DNA from: JBGTKH01 sp041744735
GTDB lineage: Bacteria; Planctomycetota; Planctomycetia; Pirellulales; Pirellulaceae
Assembly (NCBI GenBank): GCA_041744735.1
Contig: JBGTKH010000187.1
Coordinates: 1 to 13,496 of the forward strand
Direction: 5' to 3'
Length of the DNA stretch: 13,496 nt
Position 1 is the stretch's first letter; each line of letters starts with the position of its first letter. Of this stretch, positions 6,399 to 13,496 are shown piece after piece. Under the pieces are notes generated by a model. The model worked only from the letters and a program-made list of their open reading frames with translations. It was not told where the DNA came from and did not search any database. Made by a program: the position numbers and the translations under genes.

Positions 6399-6410
6399 GC
6401 CTTGTCCTTT

Positions 6411-6529
6411 GGTCATTGGTCATTGGTCATTGGTCATTGGTCATTGGTCATTGGTCATTGGTCATTGGTCATTGGTCATTGGTCATTGGTCATTGGTCAT
6501 TGGTCATTGGTCATTGGTCATTGGTCATT
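6411..6529. repeat. 17 perfect tandem copies of GGTCATT between flhA and flhF
   Basis: The array is exactly 119 bp, 17 units of 7 bp without a mismatch, filling the flhA-flhF gap. On the gene strand the unit is AATGACC, so each unit offers an ATG. A translation beginning in any unit but the last two reads M-T-N-D-Q and stops at a TGA that overlaps the ATG two units later (ATGA). The ATG of the last unit is in frame with flhF. AGGAAAGG lies just before the first unit. On the plus strand all frames encode a GHWSLVI repeat, which I regard as an artefact. Such arrays change length by slippage and resemble the heptameric short tandem repeats known in cyanobacteria. Confidence 0.97.
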
Positions 6530-6540
6530 AGACCTTTCCT

Positions 6541-8619
6541 TCATCCTTTCCCGGCAATTGCATCTGTCACGATTCCGTGAGATTCAATCTTTGTGTCGCG
6601 CGTGACCTCGTTGTAGCTGAGCACGATTAGTCGAGGCAGGTTGGTGGACGTGAGTTGCTTCAAGCCGGCGCGGATTTGGGGGCTGACCAGCACAATTGCG
6701 CGGTGGCCGGCGCGTGACAGCTTTTCTAGTTCTGCGCCGATTAACTCGCAGGTCTTCTGCACTGCTTGCGGAGACATGCGGACGAACAGGCCACGCTCGT
6801 TATGTTCCACGCCCGCGGCAATGCGGTCTTCCAGAGCCGGGTCGAGCGTGATTACGTGCAGTTGATTCTCTTTGTCGCGATAGCGAGTGCAAATCGTGCG
6901 GGCCAGTCGGTGCCGGACATATTCGGTCAGCCAGACCGGGTCCTTCGTGCGCGGCGCGTAATCGCCGATCGTTTCCAAAATCAAACTGAGCTGCCGGATC
7001 GGCACCTCTTCGCGCAACAGCATCTGCAACACCTGCTGCACCTCGCCCAGCTTCATCATGCCGGGAATCAGTTCATCGACCACGGCCGGCGAGGTCTTCT
7101 TCAACTCTTCGATCAGATGTTTGGTGGCGTCGCGCGTGAGCAGATCGTCGGCGTGCCGGCGCACGACTTCCTGCAGGTGCGTGGCCAGCACAGCGGCGGG
7201 ATCAACCGGTGTGTAGCCCAGCATCTCGGCCCGGTCGCGCATGCCCGGTTCGATCCACACGGCCGGCTGATTGAACGCCGGGTCGCGAGTCGGCTCGCCG
7301 GGCACCTTGCCGCTGGTCACGCCCGAATCCATCGCCAGCAGCCGGTTGGGATACACCGTCCCTTCCGCGACTGGATTGTTGCCGATCTTGATGCGATATT
7401 GGTGCTCGCCGAGCCGCAGATTGTCGCGGATTCGTACCTTGGGTAGCACGATGCCGATGTCGCCGGCCACCGATTGCCGCACGCCGGTGATCCGCGGCAG
7501 CAGATCGCCGCCGCGGCTGGGATCGGCCAGCCGAATCAGCCCCACGCCGATCTCCATCTCCATCGGGTCGATCGCCAGGAAACCTTCGATACGCTCTTCG
7601 GACTTCTTCGCTTTTTCGGCGCTGACCCGCGCGTCCGCGACGACCTTCGCCTGCTGCTCATGCTTCTGGCGCGTGAGCATCACGGCCAGCCCAATGCAGC
7701 CGCCGCCGATCGTGAGCAGCGGCACGGTCGGCAGATTCGTAAATACCAAAACGCCCAAGAACGCGCCAGTTACGGCCAACGCTTGCGGGCGCGAGAAGAG
7801 TTGCTGCAGGAATTGCGCGGGCAAGTTGATCTGCTGCGTGCTGCGAGTGACCAGCAAACCGGCGGCCAGCGAAATCAGCAGCGCCGGGACTTGGCTCACG
7901 AGTCCGTCGCCGATGGTGAGTTTGGTAAAAATCTCGCCCGCTTGTGCCATCGTCATGCCGAATTCCAGCACGCCGATGACCAACCCGCCGACGATGTTGA
8001 TCAGCGTGATGATGATGCCCGCGATCGCGTCGCCGCGGACAAACTTGCTGGCACCGTCCATCGCCCCGTAAAAATCGGCCTGCCGCGTAATTTCCTCGCG
8101 CCGCCGTTGGGCTTCCTTCTCGTCGATGAGGCCCGCGTTCAAGTCGGCGTCGATCGCCATCTGCCGGCCGGGCATGCCGTCCAACGCAAAGCGGGCCGCG
8201 ACTTCGCTGATGCGCGTGGCGCCTTTGGTAATCACCACGAATTGAATGACAATGATGATCACGAAGATGATTAGCCCGACCACAATCCGGTCGCCAGCCA
8301 CGAACTCGCCAAAACTCTTAATCACTCCGCCGGCCGCCAGCAGCCCGTCGCTCTCCGCGCGTGTCAGAATCAATCGCGTCGAGGCCACGTTCAGCACCAA
8401 CCGGCCCAGCGTCGTGGCCAGCAGCAGCGACGGGAAGACGTTGAACTCCAGCGGCGTTCTGACGTAGATCGTGGTCAGCAGCACGATGACCGCCGCCGTG
8501 ATGTTGGCCGAAAGTAGCAGGTCCAGCAACAGCGCTGGCATCGGCACCAGGATCACCAGCACACTGCTGATGATCCCGACAGGGAGAACCAGATCTTGCC
8601 ACCAGCCTAATCGAGACAT
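6541..8619 (-). CDS. flhA: Flagellar export gate protein FlhA
   Basis: FlhA is the main gate component of the flagellar type III export apparatus, binding chaperone-substrate complexes through its cytoplasmic domain. The protein from ATG 8619 has 692 residues, the usual length. The N-terminal membrane domain holds about eight helices (first at about 11-27, LVLPVGIISSVLVILVP). The FHIPEP signature region is clear at about 131-161 (TKGATRISEVAARFALDGMP, then MAIDADLNAG). Conserved acidic positions appear in YGAMDGASKFVRGDAIAG. The linker (Lys/Glu-rich, about 400-415) leads to a full cytoplasmic domain containing YTPVDPAAVLATHL and ending with RLIVLSYNEV. An upstream extension to 8865 would overlap the divergent SDR gene and looks unnatural, so MSRLGWWQDL was chosen although its ribosome binding site is weak. 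It is the first gene of the cluster visible here; no flhB precedes it. Confidence 0.96.
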   Translation of the reverse strand: MSRLGWWQDLVLPVGIISSVLVILVPMPALLLDLLLSANITAAVIVLLTTIYVRTPLEFNVFPSLLLATTLGRLVLNVASTRLILTRAESDGLLAAGGVIKSFGEFVAGDRIVVGLIIFVIIIVIQFVVITKGATRISEVAARFALDGMPGRQMAIDADLNAGLIDEKEAQRRREEITRQADFYGAMDGASKFVRGDAIAGIIITLINIVGGLVIGVLEFGMTMAQAGEIFTKLTIGDGLVSQVPALLISLAAGLLVTRSTQQINLPAQFLQQLFSRPQALAVTGAFLGVLVFTNLPTVPLLTIGGGCIGLAVMLTRQKHEQQAKVVADARVSAEKAKKSEERIEGFLAIDPMEMEIGVGLIRLADPSRGGDLLPRITGVRQSVAGDIGIVLPKVRIRDNLRLGEHQYRIKIGNNPVAEGTVYPNRLLAMDSGVTSGKVPGEPTRDPAFNQPAVWIEPGMRDRAEMLGYTPVDPAAVLATHLQEVVRRHADDLLTRDATKHLIEELKKTSPAVVDELIPGMMKLGEVQQVLQMLLREEVPIRQLSLILETIGDYAPRTKDPVWLTEYVRHRLARTICTRYRDKENQLHVITLDPALEDRIAAGVEHNERGLFVRMSPQAVQKTCELIGAELEKLSRAGHRAIVLVSPQIRAGLKQLTSTNLPRLIVLSYNEVTRDTKIESHGIVTDAIAGKG

Positions 8620-8768
8620 CGTGCGCCAACCGCCAGCAACCCGCGGGCCGCCTGGGATTTTGTAAATTTGGGGATTGGTTTTGTAGAAAAGTCGAAAAGT
8701 GGTCGAGAAGAGGGCCGGAAGGTATCGAATCAGCGCTGGCAAGTCCAGGTCGGTTTCGTATTGCGACG

Positions 8769-8797
8769 TTGACGATCTCGCTAGCACACTGCAGAAT
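8769..8797 (+). promoter_or_regulatory. Candidate promoter of the SDR gene
   Basis: TTGACG (8769-8774) is followed after 17 nt by CAGAAT (8792-8797), matching sigma-70 hexamers at 5 and 4 of 6 positions. It lies 31 nt before the start codon in the 209-nt divergent gap with flhA. I saw no equally good signal for flhA. Confidence 0.35.
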
Positions 8798-8828
8798 ACA
8801 CAATCATTGCCACCGCCGGAGTATTTGT

Positions 8829-9662
8829 ATGAAGGACGCGGACTCAGCCAAGCCGAACGCCGCACCCGCCGCCGACTCGCAAACTGCCAAACGCCGCTTT
8901 GAGAACAAAATCGCGCTCGTCACGGGTGCCAGCGATCAAGGTATTGGCGGAGCCATCGCCGAGCGGCTGGTGCGCGATGGTGCCAACGTGGCTCTGGTGG
9001 CGCGGCACGAACCGAAGCGGCTGGTGAAGAAACTGCGCCGCCTCGGCCGCATTGTCACGTTTACACTCTGCGACATCACCAAGCAGGACGAAGTTCAGCG
9101 GGCGATGGACGAGTGCATCGGCCAATTCGGCAAGCTGGACATTCTCATTAACAACGCCGGCATCGAAGTCGCGCGGCCGCTGGCAGATTTTACGGACGAC
9201 CAATGGCTATCGCTGCTCGACGTGAACCTGAACGGTGCGATTCGCATGACGCGCGCGGCGCTTGCGCATCTGTCGTCACCGGGCGGAGCGATCGTGAACG
9301 TGGCTTCGGCGTTGGCACTGGGCGGCTGCCCGAGCTTCTCGATTTACAGTGCCAGCAAAGCCGGCATGGTCGGGCTGACGCAATCGCTGGCTTGGGAGCT
9401 AGCCCCGCGCGGCATCCGCGTCGTGGCGGTCGCGCCGGGCATGGTCCACACGCCGATGATTCACAAGCACATCGAGCACCTGAGCAAAGCCACCTGGCAG
9501 AAGATTCTCGACTGTCATCCGCTCGGCATGGGCATGCCCCACGACGTAGCCGCCGCAGTCACGTTCCTCGCTTCGGACGATGCCCGCTGGATCACCGGTG
9601 TCACCCTGCCGCTCGGTTGGGCTCAACACTACCCGCTGCCCGTTGAGCAGTTTTTGCAGTAA
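8829..9662 (+). CDS. SDR-family NAD(P)-dependent oxidoreductase
   Basis: This 277-residue soluble enzyme is a classical short-chain dehydrogenase/reductase of FabG type. After about 22 polar residues come the cofactor motif TGASDQGIG (32-40), CDIT at 81-84, NNAG (108-111), the catalytic serine region NVASALALG with S160, and YSASK with Y173 and K177. VAPGMVHTPM (201-210) and WITGVTLPLGWA near the end complete the fold, so all catalytic residues are present. The substrate cannot be told from the sequence: candidates are a 3-oxoacyl-ACP-like, sugar or secondary alcohol substrate. The insertion of Asp-Gln in TGASDQGIG is slightly unusual. ATG 8829 has GGAG 7 nt upstream. It is transcribed divergently from flhA and is followed by the DUF6165 gene after 153 nt. 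Confidence 0.93.
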   Translation: MKDADSAKPNAAPAADSQTAKRRFENKIALVTGASDQGIGGAIAERLVRDGANVALVARHEPKRLVKKLRRLGRIVTFTLCDITKQDEVQRAMDECIGQFGKLDILINNAGIEVARPLADFTDDQWLSLLDVNLNGAIRMTRAALAHLSSPGGAIVNVASALALGGCPSFSIYSASKAGMVGLTQSLAWELAPRGIRVVAVAPGMVHTPMIHKHIEHLSKATWQKILDCHPLGMGMPHDVAAAVTFLASDDARWITGVTLPLGWAQHYPLPVEQFLQ

Positions 9663-9815
9663 CCGATACATGGAGAAATGAAGATTGGCATTGCCTAGCA
9701 ACGTAGGCCGCAATATCGTGACGATGGTCAGCGCCCTGGGATCCCACGATGCGGTTGTTTCGGCAGACAACGCCGGGGCAATTGGCACAATGTTTTTCAA
9801 TGCCGGGAGTTAAAC

Positions 9816-10313
9816 TTGAGCACGCAACGTTCTTCACATCATCGTTTACATGCCGGCGGCACGCCGCGCATCGCCGTTCCGGCATCGAGCGCCCGACAAC
9901 CGAGCAAGAGCCAACCGGCCGCGCCGCCGATCACCGTCGAGATCGCTCCCGGCGAGTTGATCGACAAGATCACGATCCTGGAAATCAAATTCGAGCGGAT
10001 CACCGACACGGAGAAACTGTGCAACGTCCGAGTGGAGCTAGACACGCTTGCCGCCGCCCGCCACCGCGAGATTTCCCCGTCAATGCAACTCGATGAACTG
10101 ACCTCGCAACTCAAAGCCGTAAACGCCTCGCTCTGGGACATCGAAGACGCCATCCGCGACTGCGAACGCAACAAGGACTTCGGCCCGCAGTTTATCGAAC
10201 TGGCCCGCTCCGTCTACCGCAGCAACGACCGCCGCGCCGCACTGAAGCGCCAAATCAACGAACTCCTCGGCTCCAACCTCATCGAAGAAAAGTCGTACGC
10301 CGAGTATGACTAG
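9816..10313 (+). CDS. DUF6165 family protein, TTG start
   Basis: This 165-residue protein has a Ser/Pro/Ala-rich N-terminal tail (residues 1-38) followed by a compact, conserved-looking domain. It begins VEIAPGELIDKITILEIKFERI (41-62) and continues with LKAVNASLWDIEDAIRDCER (99-118), KDFGPQFIELARSVYRSNDRRAALKRQINELLG (120-152) and EEKSYAEY. I recognise this as the DUF6165 pattern, mostly alpha-helical, function unknown. Members are often found near glycan or polysaccharide genes, from memory. The start is inferred to be TTG 9816 because GGGAG lies 6 nt upstream and no ATG or GTG precedes the conserved part. It stands between the SDR and Gfo/Idh/MocA genes on the same strand. Confidence 0.8.
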   Translation: MSTQRSSHHRLHAGGTPRIAVPASSARQPSKSQPAAPPITVEIAPGELIDKITILEIKFERITDTEKLCNVRVELDTLAAARHREISPSMQLDELTSQLKAVNASLWDIEDAIRDCERNKDFGPQFIELARSVYRSNDRRAALKRQINELLGSNLIEEKSYAEYD

Positions 10314-10405
10314 CGGCTGTAGCTTGGCGCTCCGAGTCGGGACGGCCAGGGCTTGCAAGTAGCGTAGAGCCAAGCATACAACTCATGTAACTGAGGAGTC
10401 GCGCG

Positions 10406-11758
10406 ATGCCCAAACAAACCACACGACGTACTTTCATCAAGCAAGCTGCCGGTGCAGGTGTTGCGTTGCCGTTGTTCATGCAGTCGCTAGGGCACGGTGC
10501 CGCAAGCGATCGGTTGAACATTGCGGCGGTCGGAGTGGGCGGCAAGGGGCGCGGGGACATCGCGTCGGTGTCGAAAGGGCAGAACGTGGTGGCGATCTGC
10601 GACGTCGACGATCGCACGCTCGAACGAGCCGCCAAAGAATATCCGCAAGCCAAAGTTTATCACGACTGGCGGAAGTTGCTGGAACAGAAAGATATCGACG
10701 CCGTCACCGTTTCAACGCCCGATCATATGCACGCGCCGATTGCCGTTTCGGCGATGCAGCTTGGCAAGCACGTGTACGTGCAGAAGCCGCTGGCCCACAC
10801 GGTGTTCGAGGCCCGGCAGATGCGGCTGTTGGCCGCCAAGTACGGCGTCGTCACTCAGATGGGCAACCAAGGACACAGCGGCACCGGCTACCGCACGCTG
10901 GTGCAACTTGTGCAAAGCGGTGTGATCGGCAAAGTCAAGGAAGCGCACACGTGGTCGAATCGCCCGATCTGGCCGCAGGGTATCGACCGGCCGGAAGGCT
11001 CGTCGCCGGTGCCCGACTATTTGGATTGGAATTTGTGGTTAGGAGTGGCTGCCGAGCGGCCGTACGTTGGGCCCAGCGAAGCTAGCAGCAAAGGACGCGG
11101 CGTATACCATCCGTTCAATTGGCGCGGCTGGCTCGACTTCGGCGTCGGGGCGCTGGGCGACATGGGCTGCCACATCATCGATCCGGCCGTGTGGAGCCTG
11201 CAGCTCGGCGCGCCGCTGCGAGTTTGGTCTGACGGCCCCGCACCCAACAACGAAACGTTTCCCAAGTGGGAGATCATTCACTACGAATTCGCTCAGACGC
11301 CGTTCACCGCTGGCGAAACCGTGCGGATGACTTGGTACGACGGCGGCCAGCAGCCCGCGCGCGAGTTGGTTCCGCTACCCGAGTCGCAGGACGTGCCCGA
11401 CAACGGCGTGCTGTTGATCGGTGAAAAGGGCGTGCTGCTCTGTCCGCACGGCGGCAACCCGGTGCTGTTGCCCGAAGAACAATTCGCCGATTACAAGATC
11501 GAACTGGTCCCCGCCAGCGACCACTACATGCAATGGACCAACGCCTGCAAAGGGACCGACAAAACCACGTCTCACTTCGACTACGCCGGCCCGCTCACCG
11601 AGACCGTCCTGCTAGGCACCATCGCCATCCGCTTCCCCGGCCAAAAGCTTGAGTGGAACTCCGCCGACCTCCAATGCACCAACGTCCCCGCCGCCAATCA
11701 GTTCGTGCACTATGCATATCGCGATGGTTGGGAGGTGAAGGCATTGACAATGAGATGA
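10406..11758 (+). CDS. Tat-exported Gfo/Idh/MocA-family oxidoreductase
   Basis: This 450-residue protein is an NAD(P)-dependent sugar-type oxidoreductase. The N terminus is a twin-arginine signal: TTRRTFIK (5-12) then a hydrophobic segment AAGAGVALPLFMQSLGHGAA, so it is probably exported folded. The nucleotide-binding start is LNIAAVGVGGKGRG (37-50), followed by CDVD (65-68), VSTPDHMHAPIA (102-113) and QKPLAH (126-131), the family's E-K-P motif with Gln in place of Glu. The C-terminal part includes RGWLDFGVGALGDMGCHIID, typical of the exported planctomycete/Bacteroidota type. Planctomycetes carry many such paralogues, thought to act on sugars from complex glycans; the substrate is unknown here. 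GAGGAG lies 7 nt before ATG 10406. An imperfect inverted repeat GCTTGGC/GCCAAGC (10322-10328, 10369-10375) precedes it. Confidence 0.95.
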   Translation: MPKQTTRRTFIKQAAGAGVALPLFMQSLGHGAASDRLNIAAVGVGGKGRGDIASVSKGQNVVAICDVDDRTLERAAKEYPQAKVYHDWRKLLEQKDIDAVTVSTPDHMHAPIAVSAMQLGKHVYVQKPLAHTVFEARQMRLLAAKYGVVTQMGNQGHSGTGYRTLVQLVQSGVIGKVKEAHTWSNRPIWPQGIDRPEGSSPVPDYLDWNLWLGVAAERPYVGPSEASSKGRGVYHPFNWRGWLDFGVGALGDMGCHIIDPAVWSLQLGAPLRVWSDGPAPNNETFPKWEIIHYEFAQTPFTAGETVRMTWYDGGQQPARELVPLPESQDVPDNGVLLIGEKGVLLCPHGGNPVLLPEEQFADYKIELVPASDHYMQWTNACKGTDKTTSHFDYAGPLTETVLLGTIAIRFPGQKLEWNSADLQCTNVPAANQFVHYAYRDGWEVKALTMR

Positions 11759-11776
11759 ACCGCACCGCGGGCGGAG

Positions 11777-11846
11777 CACGTTGTGGGGCGGTCTCCCGAC
11801 CACCCCAGGGTCACGTTGTGGGGCGGTCTCCCGACCACCCCAGGGT
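11777..11846. repeat. Two tandem 35-bp hairpin repeats after the oxidoreductase gene
   Basis: The 35-bp unit at 11777-11811 is repeated without change at 11812-11846. Each unit contains TGGGGCGGTC, a TCCC loop and GACCACCCCA, a stem of nine pairs with one mismatch. Immediately after, GGTCTC (11844-11849) and GAGACC (11863-11868) form another short stem. No T run follows, so this is not a classical terminator, although it could slow polymerase or protect the 3' end of the upstream mRNA. It looks like a dispersed REP-type intergenic element. Confidence 0.9.
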
Positions 11847-11926
11847 CTCCTCGAACCGCGATGAGACCTACGGTCGATGTCGTGGACGGGGGGAGACGCG
11901 CTCACGACGACGGGCGTATGTTCTTC

Positions 11927-11955
11927 TTCTCAGTTAGACTTGACCGCATTAGAAT
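11927..11955 (+). promoter_or_regulatory. Candidate promoter of the toxin-antitoxin operon
   Basis: TTCTCA (11927-11932), a 17-nt spacer and TAGAAT (11950-11955) match sigma-70 hexamers at 4 and 5 of 6 positions, 40 nt before the antitoxin start. A near-palindrome CCACG-CGC-CGTGG (11975-11987) follows and runs into the Shine-Dalgarno sequence. It could be an operator for autoregulation or a hairpin masking the binding site. Confidence 0.35.
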
Positions 11956-11995
11956 CTAGTAGGAGAGAAACGCACCACGCGCCGTGGAGGTATCA

Positions 11996-12226
11996 ATGAT
12001 CTATCGAGGCATCGTACGCGGGAGTGTAGTTGCGCTCCCGCGGGGAGTTGAATTACCGGACGGGACGGAAGTGACCATTGAGCCTGTCGATCGGGCCGCC
12101 CCCCCATCTCCCGCCGCCGATATCGAACCAACCATGCGGAATGGCGTACCGATTTTCCCACGCCGTGCCGTCGCCGCTACGCCAGGACTTGAGCTCGTCA
12201 ATCAACTCCGCGAAGAGACGCCGTGA
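11996..12226 (+). CDS. Putative VapB-like antitoxin
   Basis: This 76-residue protein starts MIYRGIVRGSVVALPRGVEL and continues PDGTEVTIEPV, a short beta-rich segment like the N-terminal module of AF2212-type (DUF104) antitoxins and AbrB-like folds. The remainder (35-76) is Pro/Ala-rich with a helical end LELVNQLREE, plausible as the part that folds onto the toxin. GGAGG lies 5 nt before ATG 11996. Its stop overlaps the start of the PIN-domain gene (GTGA, 4 nt), so the two are translationally coupled, the order and spacing typical of type II systems. Role as antitoxin is inferred mostly from this pairing. Confidence 0.78.
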   Translation: MIYRGIVRGSVVALPRGVELPDGTEVTIEPVDRAAPPSPAADIEPTMRNGVPIFPRRAVAATPGLELVNQLREETP

Positions 12227-12663
12227 CGTACTTGCTGGACATTAATGTCTTGGTGGCGCTGTTCGACGCGGCTCATGTTCACCATGAACCGGCCCATCGG
12301 TGGTTTGCATCCGGCGGCAGCGCGGAGTGGGCAACGTGCCCGATCACCGAGAACGGCTTTATTCGCGTCGTCAGCAATCCCGTATACCCGACGATATCCA
12401 CGTCTCCTTTTGACGCCACCGAACGCATGCGCGTCTTTTGCCGCCAGCCCGGATACGTGTTCTGGCCGGACGACGTCTCTCTTCTAGATTCTTCTCTTTT
12501 CGACATGCTGCAACTGAGCGGTCATCAGCAAATCACAGATGTGTATCTCGCTGGATTGGCCTTTCACCACAGCGGGAAACTTGCCACGTTTGATTCCAGG
12601 ATTCCTGTCGCTGCACTGACGGGCGCACCGGCCAACGTCGTGGAACTAATTCCGACCACGTGA
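12223..12663 (+). CDS. vapC: PIN-domain toxin, VapC family
   Basis: This 146-residue protein is a PIN-domain ribonuclease of VapC type, which cleaves RNA (in characterised cases tRNA or rRNA) with metal ions held by acidic residues. The expected positions are visible: D6 in YLLDINVLVALFD, E43 in CPITENGFIRVVSNP, D106 in QQITDVYLAG and D124 in LATFDSRI. It is therefore probably active. HVHHEPAHRWF (18-28) is characteristic of the subgroup with the TENG motif. The start is GTG 12223, inside the antitoxin stop region. Length is normal. It forms one operon with the antitoxin gene; the antiporter gene begins 99 nt later and is probably separate. Confidence 0.92.
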   Translation: MTYLLDINVLVALFDAAHVHHEPAHRWFASGGSAEWATCPITENGFIRVVSNPVYPTISTSPFDATERMRVFCRQPGYVFWPDDVSLLDSSLFDMLQLSGHQQITDVYLAGLAFHHSGKLATFDSRIPVAALTGAPANVVELIPTT

Positions 12664-12762
12664 CGACATTCGACGACGCAGAGCCTCGCCCCTCCCACGC
12701 GCTCGCTTGTCCCCTCCTACTTTCACGATAGACTGGCAGCATTCCTAGAGGATGATGCCGAC

Positions 12763-13496
12763 ATGGTGTTCGACCTGCAGCTTTGGGTTCTCGCGGTGGC
12801 CGAGGTAGGCGTGTGGGACACGCTGTGGGATGTGTTGTTGCTGTTGGCGACGGCGTTGCTGTTGGGAACGTTGGCCGAGCGGCTGGGGCAGAGTGTGATC
12901 GTGGGGTATGTGATCGCCGGGACGCTCGTGGGGCCGAGCGTGTTGGGATGGATTTCGCAGCAAGAGCAGATTTTTCACATCGCCGAATTGGGCGTGGCTC
13001 TATTGCTGTTTGTGATCGGGTTGGAATTTTCGCCACGTCGATTGTGGGATTTGGGGCGGACCACGTCGGGCGTCGGGCCGTTGCAGGTGGCGCTGACAAT
13101 CGCCGCCGCAACCATTGCCGCCGTGCTGTTCGGACTGGGTTGGACCGAGTCGTTGGTGATCGGCATGATGGTGGCCATGAGCAGCACGGCCTGTGTGCTG
13201 CGGCTGTTGGCCGACCGGGCGGAAATCGAAAGTTTGCACGGCCGAGCAGCGCTGGGTGTGCTGCTGATTCAAGACGTGGCTGTCGTGCCGATGATGTTGC
13301 TGGTCAGTGCCATGGTGGGCGGAGCGGCACTAGGCACGATCACGTGGAAGTTGTCGGCGTCGCTGGTGTTGGGGCTGTTGCTGATCGGCGTGTTTTACCT
13401 GTTGTTTAACGTCGTCGCGCCGTGGCTGATGGCCTTGCGGACGTGGCAGCGAAATCGCGACCTGCCGGTGCTGCTGGCCGTGATCATGGCGATCGG
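12763..13496 (+). CDS. Kef-type cation:proton antiporter (CPA2), N-terminal part
   Basis: The frame from ATG 12763 is open to the right edge (244 codons visible, C terminus missing). It encodes the start of a monovalent cation:proton antiporter-2 of the Kef type. Family features are LAERLGQSVIVGYVIAGTLV with GPSVLG (38-62), IAELGVALLLFVIGLEFSPR (73-92), MSSTACVLRLL (139-149) and LGVLLIQDVAVVP (164-176), where D171 belongs to the conserved QD-x-A-V/I-P motif. Several membrane helices are evident. Whether a C-terminal TrkA-N/RCK regulatory domain follows cannot be seen. The ribosome binding site is loose: AGAGGA ends 10 nt before the ATG, and ATGs at 12752 and 12755 are out of frame. It is read in the same direction as vapC. 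Confidence 0.92.
   Translation, partial: MVFDLQLWVLAVAEVGVWDTLWDVLLLLATALLLGTLAERLGQSVIVGYVIAGTLVGPSVLGWISQQEQIFHIAELGVALLLFVIGLEFSPRRLWDLGRTTSGVGPLQVALTIAAATIAAVLFGLGWTESLVIGMMVAMSSTACVLRLLADRAEIESLHGRAALGVLLIQDVAVVPMMLLVSAMVGGAALGTITWKLSASLVLGLLLIGVFYLLFNVVAPWLMALRTWQRNRDLPVLLAVIMAI

Noticed and set aside
6235..6605. Plus-strand ORFs encoding GHWSLVI repeats
   Set aside because: The 7-bp array has no stop in any plus-strand frame, so open frames arise automatically; flanking parts are antisense to flhF and flhA.
7271..8274. Long plus-strand ORFs opposite flhA
   Set aside because: They are shadows of a full-length, motif-complete FlhA and have unnatural composition with no ribosome binding site or domain.
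11777..11846. CRISPR array
   Set aside because: The two 35-bp repeats are directly adjacent with no spacer between them, and no cas gene is nearby.
12533..13272. Minus-strand ORFs opposite the antiporter and vapC end
   Set aside because: They are rich in Pro, Arg and His as expected for antisense frames, while the plus-strand frame carries clear CPA2 motifs.

Overview
The window looks like chromosomal DNA from a member of the Planctomycetota, most likely a Pirellulales-type organism. This is an inference from protein style: a FliA/FlhG/FlhF/FlhA set of planctomycete character, a Tat-exported Gfo/Idh/MocA oxidoreductase, a DUF6165 protein, and short palindromic and heptameric repeats between genes. 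No rRNA, tRNA, CRISPR array or transposase was seen.

Layout. (1) Positions 1-720 have low coding density: a doubtful membrane ORF running off the left edge on the minus strand, and a C-terminal remnant resembling a CsbD stress protein. (2) Positions 748-2780 (+) hold a small stress-type group: a two-CBS-domain protein, a YihY/BrkB-family membrane protein and a rhodanese. The rhodanese reads through in one frame only if two TGA codons, exactly where the family carries its Cys-x-Cys active-site pair, are decoded. A stem-loop with a GGUC tetraloop lies 22-25 nt after the second TGA, as expected of a bacterial SECIS. This is the best candidate for something new: a Sec-x-Sec (U-x-U) rhodanese. The alternative is a doubly nonsense-mutated gene. 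(3) A bidirectional terminator at 2841-2872 separates it from a convergent flagellar cluster.

(4) Positions 8619-2900 (-), in transcription order, carry flhA, flhF, flhG, a small conserved-looking membrane protein and the flagellar sigma factor fliA. The first three control flagellar export and placement, and FliA would drive late flagellar genes. The fliA frame is broken by one in-frame TAG at codon 40. The flhA-flhF spacer holds 17 perfect copies of a 7-bp repeat, and the flhF-flhG spacer a degenerate 7-bp repeat. A 20-bp perfect inverted repeat lies upstream of fliA.

(5) Positions 8829-11758 (+) carry an SDR oxidoreductase, a DUF6165 protein with a TTG start and a Tat-signal Gfo/Idh/MocA oxidoreductase, followed by two tandem copies of a 35-bp hairpin repeat. 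(6) Positions 11996-12663 (+) carry a VapBC-like toxin-antitoxin pair overlapping by 4 nt. (7) From 12763 a Kef-type (CPA2) cation:proton antiporter runs off the right edge.

Three in-frame stops in two neighbouring genes, plus the CsbD remnant, mean local gene decay or assembly error must be weighed against recoding. For the rhodanese, the placement of both TGAs at cysteine positions and the hairpin favour recoding. For fliA nothing does.
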